Assembly (NCBI GenBank): GCA_964540765.1 | Contig: CAZINW010000008.1 | Location: 6,237-70,236, forward strand | Length of the DNA stretch: 64,000 nucleotides | Source of the DNA: CAZJLN01 sp964540765 | GTDB lineage: Bacteria; Chloroflexota; Anaerolineae; Anaerolineales; Anaerolineaceae | Direction of reading: 5' to 3' | In this document: one piece after another, positions 41,788 through 51,465 of the stretch | Numbering within the stretch: position 1 is the first letter of the stretch | Layout of the letters: every line of letters begins with the position of its first letter | The notes under the pieces: generated by a model | What the model saw: only the letters and a program-made list of their open reading frames with translations | What the model was told of the DNA's origin: nothing | Databases searched by the model: none | Made by a program: the position numbers and the translations under genes

Positions 41788-43155
41788 ATGAATTCCTGTA
41801 TTGCATCGCTTAATTATTTTGACTTGAGTTTTGACAATTTCTTGAATGAACTAAAGAATTTTTTGCAAATACCATCAGTTTCCACCAACCCGGATCATGC
41901 TGAAGATATTCAAACGGCTGCAACTTTTCTGGTACAGAAACTGCAGTCCTTGGGCTTTCAAAATGTCAAAGCTTACCAAACCGATCGTCATCCCATTGTC
42001 TACGGAGAATGGCTCAATGCAGGTCACGCTGCCCCGACCTTATTGATTTATGGTCATTATGATGTTCAACCCCCTGACCCTTTGGATGAATGGCAATCTG
42101 GCCCATTCGACCCCGTGGTTAAAGACGATTATTTGATCGCCAGGGGCGCATCGGACATGAAAGGTCAGATCATGGCAGCAATTTTTTCCCTGGAAAGTGT
42201 GCTCAAGACATCAGAACTCCCCCTGAACATAAAATTCATTTTGGAAGGTGAAGAAGAAATCGGTTCTCCATCTCTTGACGCTTTTTTGGAGACCCATAAA
42301 GAACTGTTAAAGGCTGATTTTGTCTTAAATCTAGATGCAGGCATGATTTCACCAGACAAACCAACCATAGTGGTCGGTTTGCGGGGATTGTCTTTCTTTG
42401 AATTGCGCGTTTTTGGACCCAAACATGACCTTCATTCAGGCTTATTTGGCGGAGTAATAGCCAACCCAGTGCACATTATTAGTCAGGTCATATCAGATTT
42501 GCATGATGAAAATGGCAAAGTAACACTCCCTAAATTTTATGATCATGTCCGCCCATTGACATCATCTGATCGGGAAAAAATTGCTGCACTTGGCATTCCA
42601 GATTCCCGTTATCTTGAGCTTACGGGTGTTCCAAAACTGCATGGCGAAAAAGGCTTTACCCCTCTTGAACGTGTAGGTGCCCGTCCAACCCTGGATGTCA
42701 ATGGAATTTATGCCGGCTTTATCGGGGAAGGCAGCAAAACCATAATTCCAGCCTATGCAAAAGCCAAAATTTCCTGCCGTCTTGTGCCTGATCAGGATCC
42801 TGAAGAAGTCTACGAATCTTTTGCAGCTTTCTGTAAAATGAATATCCCCGACACCGTCACATACGAAATAATTAAAATGTCAGGGGCACCTGCATATCTT
42901 GTCGAAAATGCTCCTGGCATGGAAAATCTTGTTCAGGCATTTGAAACGGTCTGGCAAACAAAAATTTCCTATAAAAGAGAAGGCGGAAGTGTTCCTGTTG
43001 CCACTTCCATGAAAAACATCCTGGGAATAGATTCCCTTCTGACAGGGTTTGGCTTGCCGGATGATCAGATCCATTCGCCAAATGAGAGGCTTCATCTTCC
43101 AACCTGGAAACGAGGTATTCATGCACTTATTGTTTTCCTATTAAGCTTTTCTTGA
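41788..43155 (+). CDS. M20 family metallopeptidase (dipeptidase)
   Basis: The 455-residue protein has YGHYDVQPPDP with the first metal ligand, GASDMKGQ, LEGEEEIGSPS with the catalytic Glu, and a long dimerisation domain before the C-terminal His-containing HSPNERLHLPTW. This is the CNDP-dipeptidase/peptidase V type, cutting short peptides from the N-terminal side with two zinc or manganese ions. ATG 41788 has GAGG upstream; an ATG 6 codons earlier (41770) lies only 10 nt after a TATAAT (41754-41759) and is the alternative. Confidence 0.92.
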   Translation: MNSCIASLNYFDLSFDNFLNELKNFLQIPSVSTNPDHAEDIQTAATFLVQKLQSLGFQNVKAYQTDRHPIVYGEWLNAGHAAPTLLIYGHYDVQPPDPLDEWQSGPFDPVVKDDYLIARGASDMKGQIMAAIFSLESVLKTSELPLNIKFILEGEEEIGSPSLDAFLETHKELLKADFVLNLDAGMISPDKPTIVVGLRGLSFFELRVFGPKHDLHSGLFGGVIANPVHIISQVISDLHDENGKVTLPKFYDHVRPLTSSDREKIAALGIPDSRYLELTGVPKLHGEKGFTPLERVGARPTLDVNGIYAGFIGEGSKTIIPAYAKAKISCRLVPDQDPEEVYESFAAFCKMNIPDTVTYEIIKMSGAPAYLVENAPGMENLVQAFETVWQTKISYKREGGSVPVATSMKNILGIDSLLTGFGLPDDQIHSPNERLHLPTWKRGIHALIVFLLSFS

Positions 43156-43183
43156 TTAATCGTATATTGGAGGTAAATTAAAA

Positions 43184-44059
43184 GTGGAAGAAAAACTGCC
43201 TGCTTATGGCGGTCAAGCAGTAATTGAAGGTGTGATGATGCGCGGCAAGTCATCCATTGCCATGGCTGTTCGATCTCCAGATGGTGAAATTAAGGTCGTA
43301 AATGAAAAGCTCACAGGGATATATAAAACAAATATTTTCAAGATCCCCTTTTTGAGAGGTCTTGTAAGCCTTTGGGACGCATTTGGCATCGGTATAAAGT
43401 ACCTCACCCTTTCGGCTAATTTTCAAACGGGTGAAGATGAAAAACTTGAAGGTTTACCGTTGTACTTGACGCTGGGAATATCGGTTCTCATCGGAATATC
43501 ACTTTTCTTTTTGGCACCTTCTGCGTTGGCTGTTTGGATTGAAAAACTAACAGGGATAAGCCCTGGATGGATTAACCTGATCGAGGGTCTTATTCGCCTG
43601 ACCATTTTGCTGGCTTACCTGGCAATTGTCGGTCGGATGCCCGATATCAGAAGAACCTTTGCCTATCACGGTGCCGAGCATAAAACCATCAATGCCTTTG
43701 AAGCAGGCGTTGAGTTAACCCCTGAGACAGTTGCGAATCAATCGCGAGAGCATCCCCGCTGTGGAACTTCGTTTATGCTGACGCTCGTATTTATATCAGT
43801 GCTGCTGTTTTCTTTAATTCCACCCCTGGCGCTTCACTGGCGCCTTCTTTCGAGACTTCTCCTCATTCCGTTTGTTGCTGGTATTTCATACGAATACATC
43901 CGCTTGCTCGCTCGATACATTGATAACCCCGTTGTACGTTTGATATCCAGGCCTAATCTTGCCCTGCAAAAATTGACCACGCGAGAACCCAGTTTGGATA
44001 TGTTGGAAGTTTCCATTAAGGCGTTTAAGACCATGTACGAAAATGAGCATCAGCAATAG
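43184..44059 (+). CDS. DUF1385 membrane protein
   Basis: The 291-residue protein has the family signature YGGQAVIEGVMMRGKSSIAMAVR at the N-terminus and FAYHGAEHKTINAFE near residue 165, with CGTSFML, and about four membrane segments in the middle and C-terminal half. DUF1385 proteins often sit near prmC, rpmE or competence genes; function is unknown. The start is GTG 43184 with GGAGG 10 bp upstream. It is followed 18 bp later by comEA. Confidence 0.9.
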   Translation: MEEKLPAYGGQAVIEGVMMRGKSSIAMAVRSPDGEIKVVNEKLTGIYKTNIFKIPFLRGLVSLWDAFGIGIKYLTLSANFQTGEDEKLEGLPLYLTLGISVLIGISLFFLAPSALAVWIEKLTGISPGWINLIEGLIRLTILLAYLAIVGRMPDIRRTFAYHGAEHKTINAFEAGVELTPETVANQSREHPRCGTSFMLTLVFISVLLFSLIPPLALHWRLLSRLLLIPFVAGISYEYIRLLARYIDNPVVRLISRPNLALQKLTTREPSLDMLEVSIKAFKTMYENEHQQ

Positions 44060-44077
44060 AAAGATGCTGAATTATTC

Positions 44078-44671
44078 ATGAATATAAAACCTTGGCATTA
44101 TGGACTGATTGGTTTTTTCGGTGGTCTATTGGTGACCGCTGTGATCTTGATCATTACCCTTCCAGGGCGCGGGGAACCCATAGCATTGCACCCTTCCTCG
44201 ACCAATTCTTTCCCAACTGATCAATCGTCCAAACTGTCTGAATTGACGATAACAGTCCATATTACTGGAGAAGTAAAAAATCCAGGCATTTACACGCTGC
44301 CCATGGGAAGCCGACTTAATGATGCCGTCACAGCAGCCGGGGGATTGACTGACTTGGCTGACCCCAACCTGCTCAACCTGGCAAGCCTTCTTGAAGATGG
44401 CTCCAGGAAGTATATACCCCCAATTGGAAACAAAACTACACCTGACAGTATCACCAATGAAGAAAAAGATGGAAATTTGATCAATATTAATTCAGCGAAT
44501 GTTGATGAGCTGAAGTCCTTGCCAAATATCGGAGAAACAAAAGCCAATGCGATTATTGCCTACCGGCTTGAACATGGTTTGTTTACAAATATTGAGGAAC
44601 TAATGGACGTACCAGGCATTGGCGAAGCGATTTTTGCTTCCATTAAAGACCTGGTCACACTTGGACCTTGA
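44078..44671 (+). CDS. comEA: ComEA-like DNA-binding competence protein
   Basis: The 197-residue protein has one N-terminal membrane segment (about residues 8-28), an SLBB domain (about 58-115, VHITGEVKNPGIYTLPMGSRLNDAV) and a C-terminal double helix-hairpin-helix (about 133-195, ININSANVDELKSLPNIGETKANAIIAYR). ComEA binds incoming DNA at the cell surface for uptake by ComEC. comEC is not in the window. It sits between DUF1385 and a HET-C-like gene, with 4 bp to the latter. Confidence 0.92.
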   Translation: MNIKPWHYGLIGFFGGLLVTAVILIITLPGRGEPIALHPSSTNSFPTDQSSKLSELTITVHITGEVKNPGIYTLPMGSRLNDAVTAAGGLTDLADPNLLNLASLLEDGSRKYIPPIGNKTTPDSITNEEKDGNLININSANVDELKSLPNIGETKANAIIAYRLEHGLFTNIEELMDVPGIGEAIFASIKDLVTLGP

Positions 44672-44675
44672 TCCA

Positions 44676-45323
44676 ATGAAATCCATATTTCATAAAAAGA
44701 TCACCTCTGAAATGCTTTCACCCTATTTTTCTCCAGGGGCTATGACTTATATCATTAATGCCAACTTAAGGCAGGATTCAATTCTTGGGCAATTGTTGCA
44801 CAATGAATTTCATTTTGATAACAACAAACTACGTGAAGGTTATGCTTATATAAGTCAGCAGCAGTATCTGACTATAGAATTTTTAACAAAAGGAAAACCC
44901 AAAAAAGCCTGGCAGGCGCTGGGGCGCCTGATGCATACCGTACAGGATTTTTATGCTCATAGCAACTACATTGCGCTTTGGGTGGATTCCTTGCAGGGAA
45001 AAGCTCCAAATATTGACGATCTTACCTTCAATGATGCTGCCATCGTGACACATCCCGTCTTTCATACACATAAAGTTTATTTTCCATTGGATTTTGTCGG
45101 GATCATGCCAGGCATGTCAAAAATAGTAAAAAAGTACCTCCCATCTGATTCTCATGCCCACATGAACCTGGATTCACCTGAAAGTGGAGATTTGTTTCCA
45201 TGGGCATATCAAGCCGCATCGAAGAGAACCTACCATGAATTCATTACATTGTTGGATAGGATTAAGCAAATCGACCACGATTTGGTTAATGCTTTTCTGG
45301 ATAGAGAATGGCACGATAATTGA
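44676..45323 (+). CDS. HET-C-like / zinc-dependent phospholipase C-like protein
   Basis: The 215-residue protein has GRLMHTVQDFYAHSNYIALWVD near residue 90, the His-x-Val-Gln-Asp-x-x-Ala-His-Ser-Asn pattern of HET-C and zinc-dependent phospholipase C-like folds, plus other His residues (HPVFHTH, DSHAHMN) that could ligate metal. No signal peptide is visible. A lipase activity is possible but not shown. It lies 4 bp after comEA and 17 bp before yqeY. The start ATG 44676 has no clear ribosome-binding site, so translation may depend on coupling. Confidence 0.65.
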   Translation: MKSIFHKKITSEMLSPYFSPGAMTYIINANLRQDSILGQLLHNEFHFDNNKLREGYAYISQQQYLTIEFLTKGKPKKAWQALGRLMHTVQDFYAHSNYIALWVDSLQGKAPNIDDLTFNDAAIVTHPVFHTHKVYFPLDFVGIMPGMSKIVKKYLPSDSHAHMNLDSPESGDLFPWAYQAASKRTYHEFITLLDRIKQIDHDLVNAFLDREWHDN

Positions 45324-45327
45324 AGGG

Positions 45328-45333
45328 TATAAT
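45328..45333 (+). promoter_or_regulatory. TATAAT -10 box before yqeY (leaderless)
   Basis: TATAAT is followed by 7 nt and ATG, so the message should start at the AUG. No ribosome-binding site and only a poor -35 are seen. Confidence 0.45.
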
Positions 45334-45340
45334 AAGAATC

Positions 45341-45790
45341 ATGAACATCTATCAAACTCTTCACTCTCATTTGTACAAGGCAATGAAAGAGCAGGACGTG
45401 GCTAGAAAGCGCGTCTTACGGTTACTGCTTTCATCACTAAAATTTGCCGAGGTAGCCAAAGGCTCAGAACTGGATGAAACAGAAGTCCTTGGGATTATTC
45501 AGAAAGAAATTAAGACCAAGAATGAAACCCTAGCTGATGCACGTAAGGCAAACAGACAAGATCTGATCGAAGAATCTGAAGATGATATCCGTATTTTGGA
45601 AGAATACCTCCCTGAACAGATTTCGCCCGAAGAGCTCCACCAGGTGGCAAACCAGGTCATTGAAGGAATGGGCGCCACATCCATTAAGGATATGGGCAAT
45701 GTAATGAAAATATTGATTGCCCGGCTTGCGGGTAGTGCCACAAACCAGGATGCAAGCAAGGCAGTAAGGGATATCTTGCAAAACAAATAA
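45341..45790 (+). CDS. yqeY: GatB/YqeY domain protein
   Basis: The 149-residue protein has the YqeY pattern: N-terminal LHSHLYKAMKEQDVARKRVLRLLLSSLK, middle KKEIKTKNETLADARKANRQDLIEESEDDI, the LEEYLPEQIS segment, and the C-terminal DMGNVMKILIARL. It is related to the tail domain of the amidotransferase GatB but stands alone; function is unclear, possibly tRNA-related. ATG 45341 is chosen; TTG 45320 is the longer in-frame alternative and overlaps the preceding gene. Confidence 0.92.
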   Translation: MNIYQTLHSHLYKAMKEQDVARKRVLRLLLSSLKFAEVAKGSELDETEVLGIIQKEIKTKNETLADARKANRQDLIEESEDDIRILEEYLPEQISPEELHQVANQVIEGMGATSIKDMGNVMKILIARLAGSATNQDASKAVRDILQNK

Positions 45791-45797
45791 GTCTAAA

Positions 45798-47921
45798 ATG
45801 ACAAAGAGAAGTAAGAGCAAGAAAAACAAGGTATCCCAGGCTGGTAGCGCCACCAGAATCCTTATCTTAATCTTTTCAAGTTGCCTGGCATTCCTCGCGC
45901 TCGTTATTCCTGAGATCATCAATCAGTCAGCCTTTCAAATGCAGATTGGGGATGTCACATCCCAGGAAATATTGGCACCATATTCACTCACTTTTACAAG
46001 TGAGGCACTGACAGAGAAAGCTAAAAAAGAGACTGCAGCAAATGTAGACGCAATCTATCTTCCAGCTGATCCTAGTATTGGGAGACATCAGATTGAAAAT
46101 CTGAGAGCTGTTTTATATTATATAACCACCATCCGCCAGGATAAATTTTCCACCACTGAACAAAAATTAAGTGATCTGGCAACAATTGAAAATCTTGCAC
46201 TCACTAATGAGAACGCGCAGCGTATCCTTTCACTGAATGATGACCGATGGGAAGCCATTGAAAATGAATCCACCGCAGTGCTTGAACAAGTCATGCGTGA
46301 TACCATTCGCTCCACGAACTTGTCTGCTTCTAAAAGTAATGTTCCCTCAATTATTAATTATTCCTTTCCAGAAGAACAGACAAAAATCATTATCGAGTTG
46401 GTCTCATCCTTTATCGTGCCCAACAGCCTTTATAGTGAAGAACAAACCCAGGCAGCCCGCGACCAGGCTGTTTCAGCCGTTGAACCTGTTTCCCGTGCAT
46501 TTGAGGCTGGCGAGACACTGGTAAGACGGGGGCAAATTCTTCGGGCGGAAGATTGGGAGGCTCTCGATCAGTTTGGGCTTATTGAACCTGAAAATCGGTA
46601 TCAAGAATTTATTGCTTCAGCCATCCTGGTGGCAGTGATCGCTTTGTTTGTAGGGATCTACTTTACACATCGCAAGTTGAGTCATCTAAAAAAATTAAAG
46701 TCCGTCCTTCTGATTTCTGGCACCTTTCTTTTATTCTTAATTGTCGCTCGCTTTTTAATTATTGATCGTACTCTCATTCCTTATATTTATCCGATCGCAG
46801 CTTTCGGCCTTACATTGGCAATCATATTTAACCTGGAGATTGGAATGATCTTTACAATCGCCCTCGGAATTTTGATGGCTTATAATACCTCCAGGGGATT
46901 AGAGCTTACCCTTTTTTACATCATTCCCAGCATTTTTGGCATGTTAACTATTGGGAAAGCAAGGCGCATCACATCCTTTCTTGGATCAGGTATAGCCATA
47001 GGACTTGCTGGCGCAGGGATCATTCTTTCATTTCGCTTGGGTGATGCGGTAACTGATTGGATCGGAATAGCTTCTTTGGGTGCAGCTTCGCTGCTCAATG
47101 GTCTTTTGTCAGCCAGTTTAACCCTCTTTCTACAATATGTTTTTTCTCAAGTTCTTGATATTACAACACCTCTGCAACTATTGGATTTGGCGCGTACAGA
47201 TCATCCTCTCCTTCAGAAAATTTTACGGGACGCGCCCGGTTCTTACCAGCATAGTTTACAGGTTTCGAATTTGGCTGAGCAAGCTGCTGAGGCAATTGGT
47301 GCAGATATGCTCCTCGTCCGGGTGGGCGCGCTATATCATGATTGTGGAAAATCAGTCAATCCGCAGTTCTTTATTGAAAACCAGATGAGTGACAACATTG
47401 ATGCGCATGACAATATCGACCCGGCTACCGCTGCCATAACCATCATTCAACACGTCATTGACGGAGAAGCGTTGGGAAAGAAATATCGATTGCCAACTCA
47501 AGTCATTGATTCCATCAAAGAACATCATGGAACTTTGCTAACGCAGTACCAGTATTCTCAAGCATTAAAGATTGCCGGTGATCCTTCAGAAGTTGACGAA
47601 CAATTATTTCGCTATCCAGGCCCCGCACCCCAATCTCGTGAAACTGCCATATTAATGCTGGCAGATGGTGCAGAAGCGCGAGCCAGGGCTGAAAAGCCTA
47701 AAGATGAAATTGAGTTATCAAATCTGATAAATAAGGTGATCAATTACTACAAAAATGAGGACCAATTAATAAATACTGATCTGACACTTCGCGATCTTAC
47801 TACGATTGCAGACTCCTTTTTCAATACACTTCGGAATATTTATCATCCACGCATCCAATATCCAAATGCCCAGCCAGGAAAGAGAACCAACAAAATACCC
47901 AAACAACTCGAAGATGAGTAA
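45798..47921 (+). CDS. pgpH: Membrane HD-domain phosphodiesterase (PgpH/YqfF-type)
   Basis: The 707-residue protein has an N-terminal membrane segment (about 20-40), an extracytoplasmic 7TMR-HDED-like domain (about 45-265), seven membrane helices (about 270-455) and a cytoplasmic HD domain (about 470-650) with SYQHSLQVSNLAE and YHDCGKSV, giving metal ligands His514 and Asp515. PgpH hydrolyses the second messenger c-di-AMP in Firmicutes; here the same role is inferred. The adjacent ybeY is a common neighbour. It starts 7 bp after yqeY. Confidence 0.92.
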   Translation: MTKRSKSKKNKVSQAGSATRILILIFSSCLAFLALVIPEIINQSAFQMQIGDVTSQEILAPYSLTFTSEALTEKAKKETAANVDAIYLPADPSIGRHQIENLRAVLYYITTIRQDKFSTTEQKLSDLATIENLALTNENAQRILSLNDDRWEAIENESTAVLEQVMRDTIRSTNLSASKSNVPSIINYSFPEEQTKIIIELVSSFIVPNSLYSEEQTQAARDQAVSAVEPVSRAFEAGETLVRRGQILRAEDWEALDQFGLIEPENRYQEFIASAILVAVIALFVGIYFTHRKLSHLKKLKSVLLISGTFLLFLIVARFLIIDRTLIPYIYPIAAFGLTLAIIFNLEIGMIFTIALGILMAYNTSRGLELTLFYIIPSIFGMLTIGKARRITSFLGSGIAIGLAGAGIILSFRLGDAVTDWIGIASLGAASLLNGLLSASLTLFLQYVFSQVLDITTPLQLLDLARTDHPLLQKILRDAPGSYQHSLQVSNLAEQAAEAIGADMLLVRVGALYHDCGKSVNPQFFIENQMSDNIDAHDNIDPATAAITIIQHVIDGEALGKKYRLPTQVIDSIKEHHGTLLTQYQYSQALKIAGDPSEVDEQLFRYPGPAPQSRETAILMLADGAEARARAEKPKDEIELSNLINKVINYYKNEDQLINTDLTLRDLTTIADSFFNTLRNIYHPRIQYPNAQPGKRTNKIPKQLEDE

Positions 47922-47958
47922 TTAATACGGAAATTGCAGACCCAGCAGGAAAAATTTG

Positions 47959-48417
47959 ATGGTTGACTTTGTTATCAAGAAGAAATTTCAAAGCATGATT
48001 GATGTAACTCATTTTAAGCATGTCATCGAACTTGTATTCGCTGAGATGAAAATTCACCCCATACCCGGTATATCCGTTCTGATCACAGACAATAAGGATA
48101 TTAAATCTTTAAATGATCAATATCTTGGGGTGAACCAACCGACAGATGTACTTTCATTTAACAATGAATATATCGAGCCTGATACAGGTCAAAAGCATCT
48201 GGGGGATATTGCCATTTCATATCCCTTCGCTCAAAAGCAGGCAGAAGCAGGGGGTAATCCAGTCACTCAGGAACTTGAATTGCTTTTAGTACATGGCTGT
48301 TTACATTTATTGGGTTTTGACCATGATTCTGATGTGTCTCAGCAAAAGATGTGGGAAATTCAAAAATCCATTCTGAAGCAGCTAAATAATCCAATCCAAC
48401 CTGTCAAAATTAGGTGA
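47959..48417 (+). CDS. ybeY: Endoribonuclease YbeY (rRNA maturation)
   Basis: The 152-residue protein has the zinc site HGCLHLLGFDHD with His112, His116 and His122, and the upstream PTDVLSFNNEY and LGDIAISYPFA. YbeY helps process 16S rRNA ends and in ribosome quality control. AGGA lies 9 bp before ATG 47959; a TTG one codon upstream is the alternative. It follows pgpH and is 4 bp from the next gene. Confidence 0.94.
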   Translation: MVDFVIKKKFQSMIDVTHFKHVIELVFAEMKIHPIPGISVLITDNKDIKSLNDQYLGVNQPTDVLSFNNEYIEPDTGQKHLGDIAISYPFAQKQAEAGGNPVTQELELLLVHGCLHLLGFDHDSDVSQQKMWEIQKSILKQLNNPIQPVKIR

Positions 48418-48421
48418 GAAT

Positions 48422-49303
48422 ATGGGAAACAAACAATCACGAATAATTGGTATTTTTTTGTTATTTACTGCTTGTACAGGCATCATTATATCCTTGGCCT
48501 TTACTTTTATAACCATCCAGGTATCCGACCTGATTCAAACAAGCCTTGAAAGCGCAATCTCAACAATTGAAGCTGCCCTCTTGACAACTGAAGAAGGACT
48601 TGATGTGATCGATGATACCCTTGTACAGGCGCAAGAGAGTCTGGTTTTGATCGATGAATCGATTAACAATGTTTCGCTTTCATTTGAAAATGTAGCCGCG
48701 ATCGTTGAAACCACATCGAAAATAACGGGTGATGATTTTTCAAAAATTGTCGGGGATGCTCGAACATCCATAGATTCAGCTGCATCAAGTTCTGTAATGA
48801 TTGATAATGCGCTTTCCTTTTTGGCTTCAATTCCCCTTCTCAATCTTGATTATCGCCCTGACCCCCCTTTGCATGTTGGTCTCGAAAATTTATCAAGCAA
48901 TCTTGCTGGTCTTCCAGCCACTTTTGATTCACTCCAAGTGGATCTGTCGCAATCAGCTTCTGTTTTGGGCTCAATTTCCGAGGATCTTCAACTGCTGTCA
49001 GATGATCTTATTCTTTTCGATGAGAATTTGTCTCAAGGCAGAGATGTGATCAGTCAATACAAGCTGATGGTTCAGGAGACACAAGACTCACTCAGTGTTG
49101 CTCAGCAAAATATCTCTAAATGGCTTACAATCATGAAAGTGGCTTTCTTGTCTTTGTTCATCTGGATGCTGATAACGCAAATCGTATTTGCTTCACTGGG
49201 TTATCAACTATCTCGTCAGGATCAAAGAGTAAAAGTTGACCTGATTGGTCAAAATCCAGATGTAAATAATGACGGAACAATGAGTCACAACAACAATAAT
49301 TGA
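48422..49303 (+). CDS. Membrane protein with long extracytoplasmic helical domain, function unknown
   Basis: The 293-residue protein has an N-terminal membrane segment (about residues 8-33), a long helical region (about 35-230) with many Asp/Ser/Leu heptads and no Cys, and a second membrane segment (about 236-262) with a short polar C-terminus. It looks like a periplasmic-facing coiled-coil protein similar in layout to some sensor modules, but no signalling domain follows. I do not recognise a family. It begins 4 bp after ybeY and is 10 bp before argF. Confidence 0.72.
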   Translation: MGNKQSRIIGIFLLFTACTGIIISLAFTFITIQVSDLIQTSLESAISTIEAALLTTEEGLDVIDDTLVQAQESLVLIDESINNVSLSFENVAAIVETTSKITGDDFSKIVGDARTSIDSAASSSVMIDNALSFLASIPLLNLDYRPDPPLHVGLENLSSNLAGLPATFDSLQVDLSQSASVLGSISEDLQLLSDDLILFDENLSQGRDVISQYKLMVQETQDSLSVAQQNISKWLTIMKVAFLSLFIWMLITQIVFASLGYQLSRQDQRVKVDLIGQNPDVNNDGTMSHNNNN

Positions 49304-49313
49304 AGGAGAAACT

Positions 49314-50237
49314 ATGAACAAAGATTTTCTTGACATCACTGACCACTCCAGCGAGGAGCTACAATCCCTTTTGGATGATGCGATTGAGCTCAAACAGGAA
49401 TGGCAGTCTGGAGGGAATAAACCTATTCTACGAGGCAAGGTCCTTGCAATGATTTTCCAAAAACCAAGCTTGCGCACGCGTGTCAGTTTTGACATGGGCA
49501 TGCGGCATCTTGGGGGTGACGCCCTTTATCTCTCTCCAGCAGAAATTGGATTGGGGAAAAGGGAATCCATCGCTGACATTGCCAGGGTTTTAAGCGGATA
49601 TGTTGATGGCATCATGGCAAGGGTTTTTGAACATGAACATATCCTTGAATTGGCTAAATGGTCATCCATCCCAGTGATCAATGGACTGAGTGACTTCAGT
49701 CACCCATGTCAGGCACTTGCAGATGCCCTTACGATTTATGAGCATTTCGGACAGATCAAGGGTATCAATGTTTCTTATGTTGGTGATGGGAATAATGTCG
49801 CAGTGTCACTGATGCAAATTTGTACGAAATTAGGAGCGAATTTCACCATCGCCAATCCTATTGATTATGCCATGCCGGCTTTTTCAATCGAAAAAGCAAA
49901 AGAAATGGCAAAGCTAAGTAGATCAAAGCTCAATTTTTTGACTGATCCCCACGAAGCTGTAAAAAATGCCCACGTCATTTATACAGACACCTGGACAAGC
50001 ATGGGTCAGGAGGAAGAAAGCGCCAAACGGGAAAAAGTCTTCCCCCCCTACCAGGTCAATCAGACCCTGGTCTCTGAAGCATCAGAAGACGTGATCATAA
50101 TGCATTGTTTGCCAGCTCACCGCAATCAAGAGATCACCGATGAAGTCGCTGATGGACCTCATTCAAAACTCTTTCCACAAGCACATAATCGACTGCATGC
50201 CCAAAAGGCAGTTTTAGCAAAACTATTAAAAGGATAA
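49314..50237 (+). CDS. argF: Ornithine carbamoyltransferase
   Basis: The 307-residue protein has the carbamoyl-phosphate motif SLRTRVSF, the HPCQALAD motif, and the ornithine-binding HCLPAHR, plus [11 protein letters not shown]. It makes citrulline from ornithine and carbamoyl phosphate, or the reverse in catabolic form. AAGGAG precedes the ATG. Together with rocD directly downstream, ornithine can be made into citrulline or to glutamate semialdehyde, which could link arginine or ornithine degradation to central metabolism. No arginine deiminase or carbamate kinase gene lies nearby. Confidence 0.95.
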   Translation: MNKDFLDITDHSSEELQSLLDDAIELKQEWQSGGNKPILRGKVLAMIFQKPSLRTRVSFDMGMRHLGGDALYLSPAEIGLGKRESIADIARVLSGYVDGIMARVFEHEHILELAKWSSIPVINGLSDFSHPCQALADALTIYEHFGQIKGINVSYVGDGNNVAVSLMQICTKLGANFTIANPIDYAMPAFSIEKAKEMAKLSRSKLNFLTDPHEAVKNAHVIYTDTWTSMGQEEESAKREKVFPPYQVNQTLVSEASEDVIIMHCLPAHRNQEITDEVADGPHSKLFPQAHNRLHAQKAVLAKLLKG

Positions 50238-50246
50238 GAAGAAGAC

Positions 50247-51449
50247 ATGAATAGCAGCCACTTTATCGAACTTGAAGATCAATATGGAGCTCATAACTAT
50301 AAGCCTTTGAATGTTGTTTTAACCAAAGGGGAAGGTGTTTGGGTAGAAGACGTGGATGGCGTTCGCTACCTGGATTGTCTTAGCGCTTATTCAGCCCTCA
50401 ATCAGGGTCATTGTCACCCCAAAATCCTGGAAGCAATGACTGAACAGGCAAAGAAGATTACCCTGACATCTCGTGCATTTCGTAATGACAAGTTAGGGCC
50501 TTTCTACAAAAAGCTTTCGGATATGACAGGGTATGAAATGTCCCTGCCCATGAACAGCGGTGCCGAGGCAGTTGAGACAGCAATAAAAGTTGCCCGCAAA
50601 TGGGCATATGTTTCAAAAGGTGTATCGCACAATGAGGCAGAAATTATCGTTGCTGCTGGTAATTTCCATGGACGCACTGTAACGATCATTTCATTCTCGA
50701 CAGAACCTCTTTACAAAGATGATTTTGGTCCCTTTACACCTGGTTTCATCGTTGTGCCTTTTGGGGAAACCAAAGCCATTAAAGATGCCATTACATCCAA
50801 GACAGCCGCTGTAATGCTTGAGCCTATTCAAGGTGAAAACGGTGTCATTATTCCTCCAGATGGCTATCTGCGGGAAGTATCTGAAATCTGTAAAGAGAAC
50901 AATATTCTCTTCATCGCTGATGAGATTCAAACAGGGCTGGGAAGAACCGGCAAACTCTTTGCCAGTCAATCTGATGGCGTCCGTCCCGATATGATCATTA
51001 TCGGTAAAGCCCTGTCGGGAGGTTTTTATCCCATCTCTGCTGTGCTCGCCGATGCTCCCATCCTTGGATTGATCAAACCTGGTGAACATGGATCAACCTT
51101 TGGCGGTAATCCCCTGGCTTGTGCCATCGCTCTGGCTGCTCTTGAAGTGATCGAACAAGAAAAACTGGCAGATCGAGCAGTAGAAATGGGTTCCTATTTC
51201 ATGGATCATCTCTGTGAAATCCCGAGCCCACATATCAAGGAAGTTCGTGGCAAAGGATTATTGATCGGTGTTGAGCTGAAACCAGAAGCTGGAGGGGCAA
51301 GACGGTTCTGTGAAGCCCTTCAAAACGAAAGGATTTTGGCTAAAGAGACCCATGATCATGTCATTCGTTTCGCCCCACCTCTCATCATTGATAAGGAAAC
51401 CATTGATTGGGCTATGCCAAGAATTCGTAAAGTGTTGTTAATGAATTAA
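50247..51449 (+). CDS. rocD: Ornithine--oxo-acid aminotransferase
   Basis: The 400-residue class III aminotransferase matches ornithine aminotransferase: YGAHNYKPLNVVLTKGEGVWVEDVDG at the N-terminus, NSGAEAVETAIKVARKW, the GNFHGRTVTIIS region, LFIADEIQTGLGRTGKLFA and the PLP Lys in IIGKALSGGFYP. It converts ornithine and 2-oxoglutarate to glutamate semialdehyde and glutamate. It starts 9 bp after argF and is 16 bp before pyk, so the three are likely cotranscribed. Confidence 0.93.
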   Translation: MNSSHFIELEDQYGAHNYKPLNVVLTKGEGVWVEDVDGVRYLDCLSAYSALNQGHCHPKILEAMTEQAKKITLTSRAFRNDKLGPFYKKLSDMTGYEMSLPMNSGAEAVETAIKVARKWAYVSKGVSHNEAEIIVAAGNFHGRTVTIISFSTEPLYKDDFGPFTPGFIVVPFGETKAIKDAITSKTAAVMLEPIQGENGVIIPPDGYLREVSEICKENNILFIADEIQTGLGRTGKLFASQSDGVRPDMIIIGKALSGGFYPISAVLADAPILGLIKPGEHGSTFGGNPLACAIALAALEVIEQEKLADRAVEMGSYFMDHLCEIPSPHIKEVRGKGLLIGVELKPEAGGARRFCEALQNERILAKETHDHVIRFAPPLIIDKETIDWAMPRIRKVLLMN

Positions 51450-51465
51450 TCTCCGGAGCATAGGA

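Noticed and set aside
45530..45922. Minus-strand open frame of 130 codons opposite yqeY and pgpH
   Set aside because: It lies across two clear genes on the other strand, has no family motif and no ribosome-binding site; a shadow frame.
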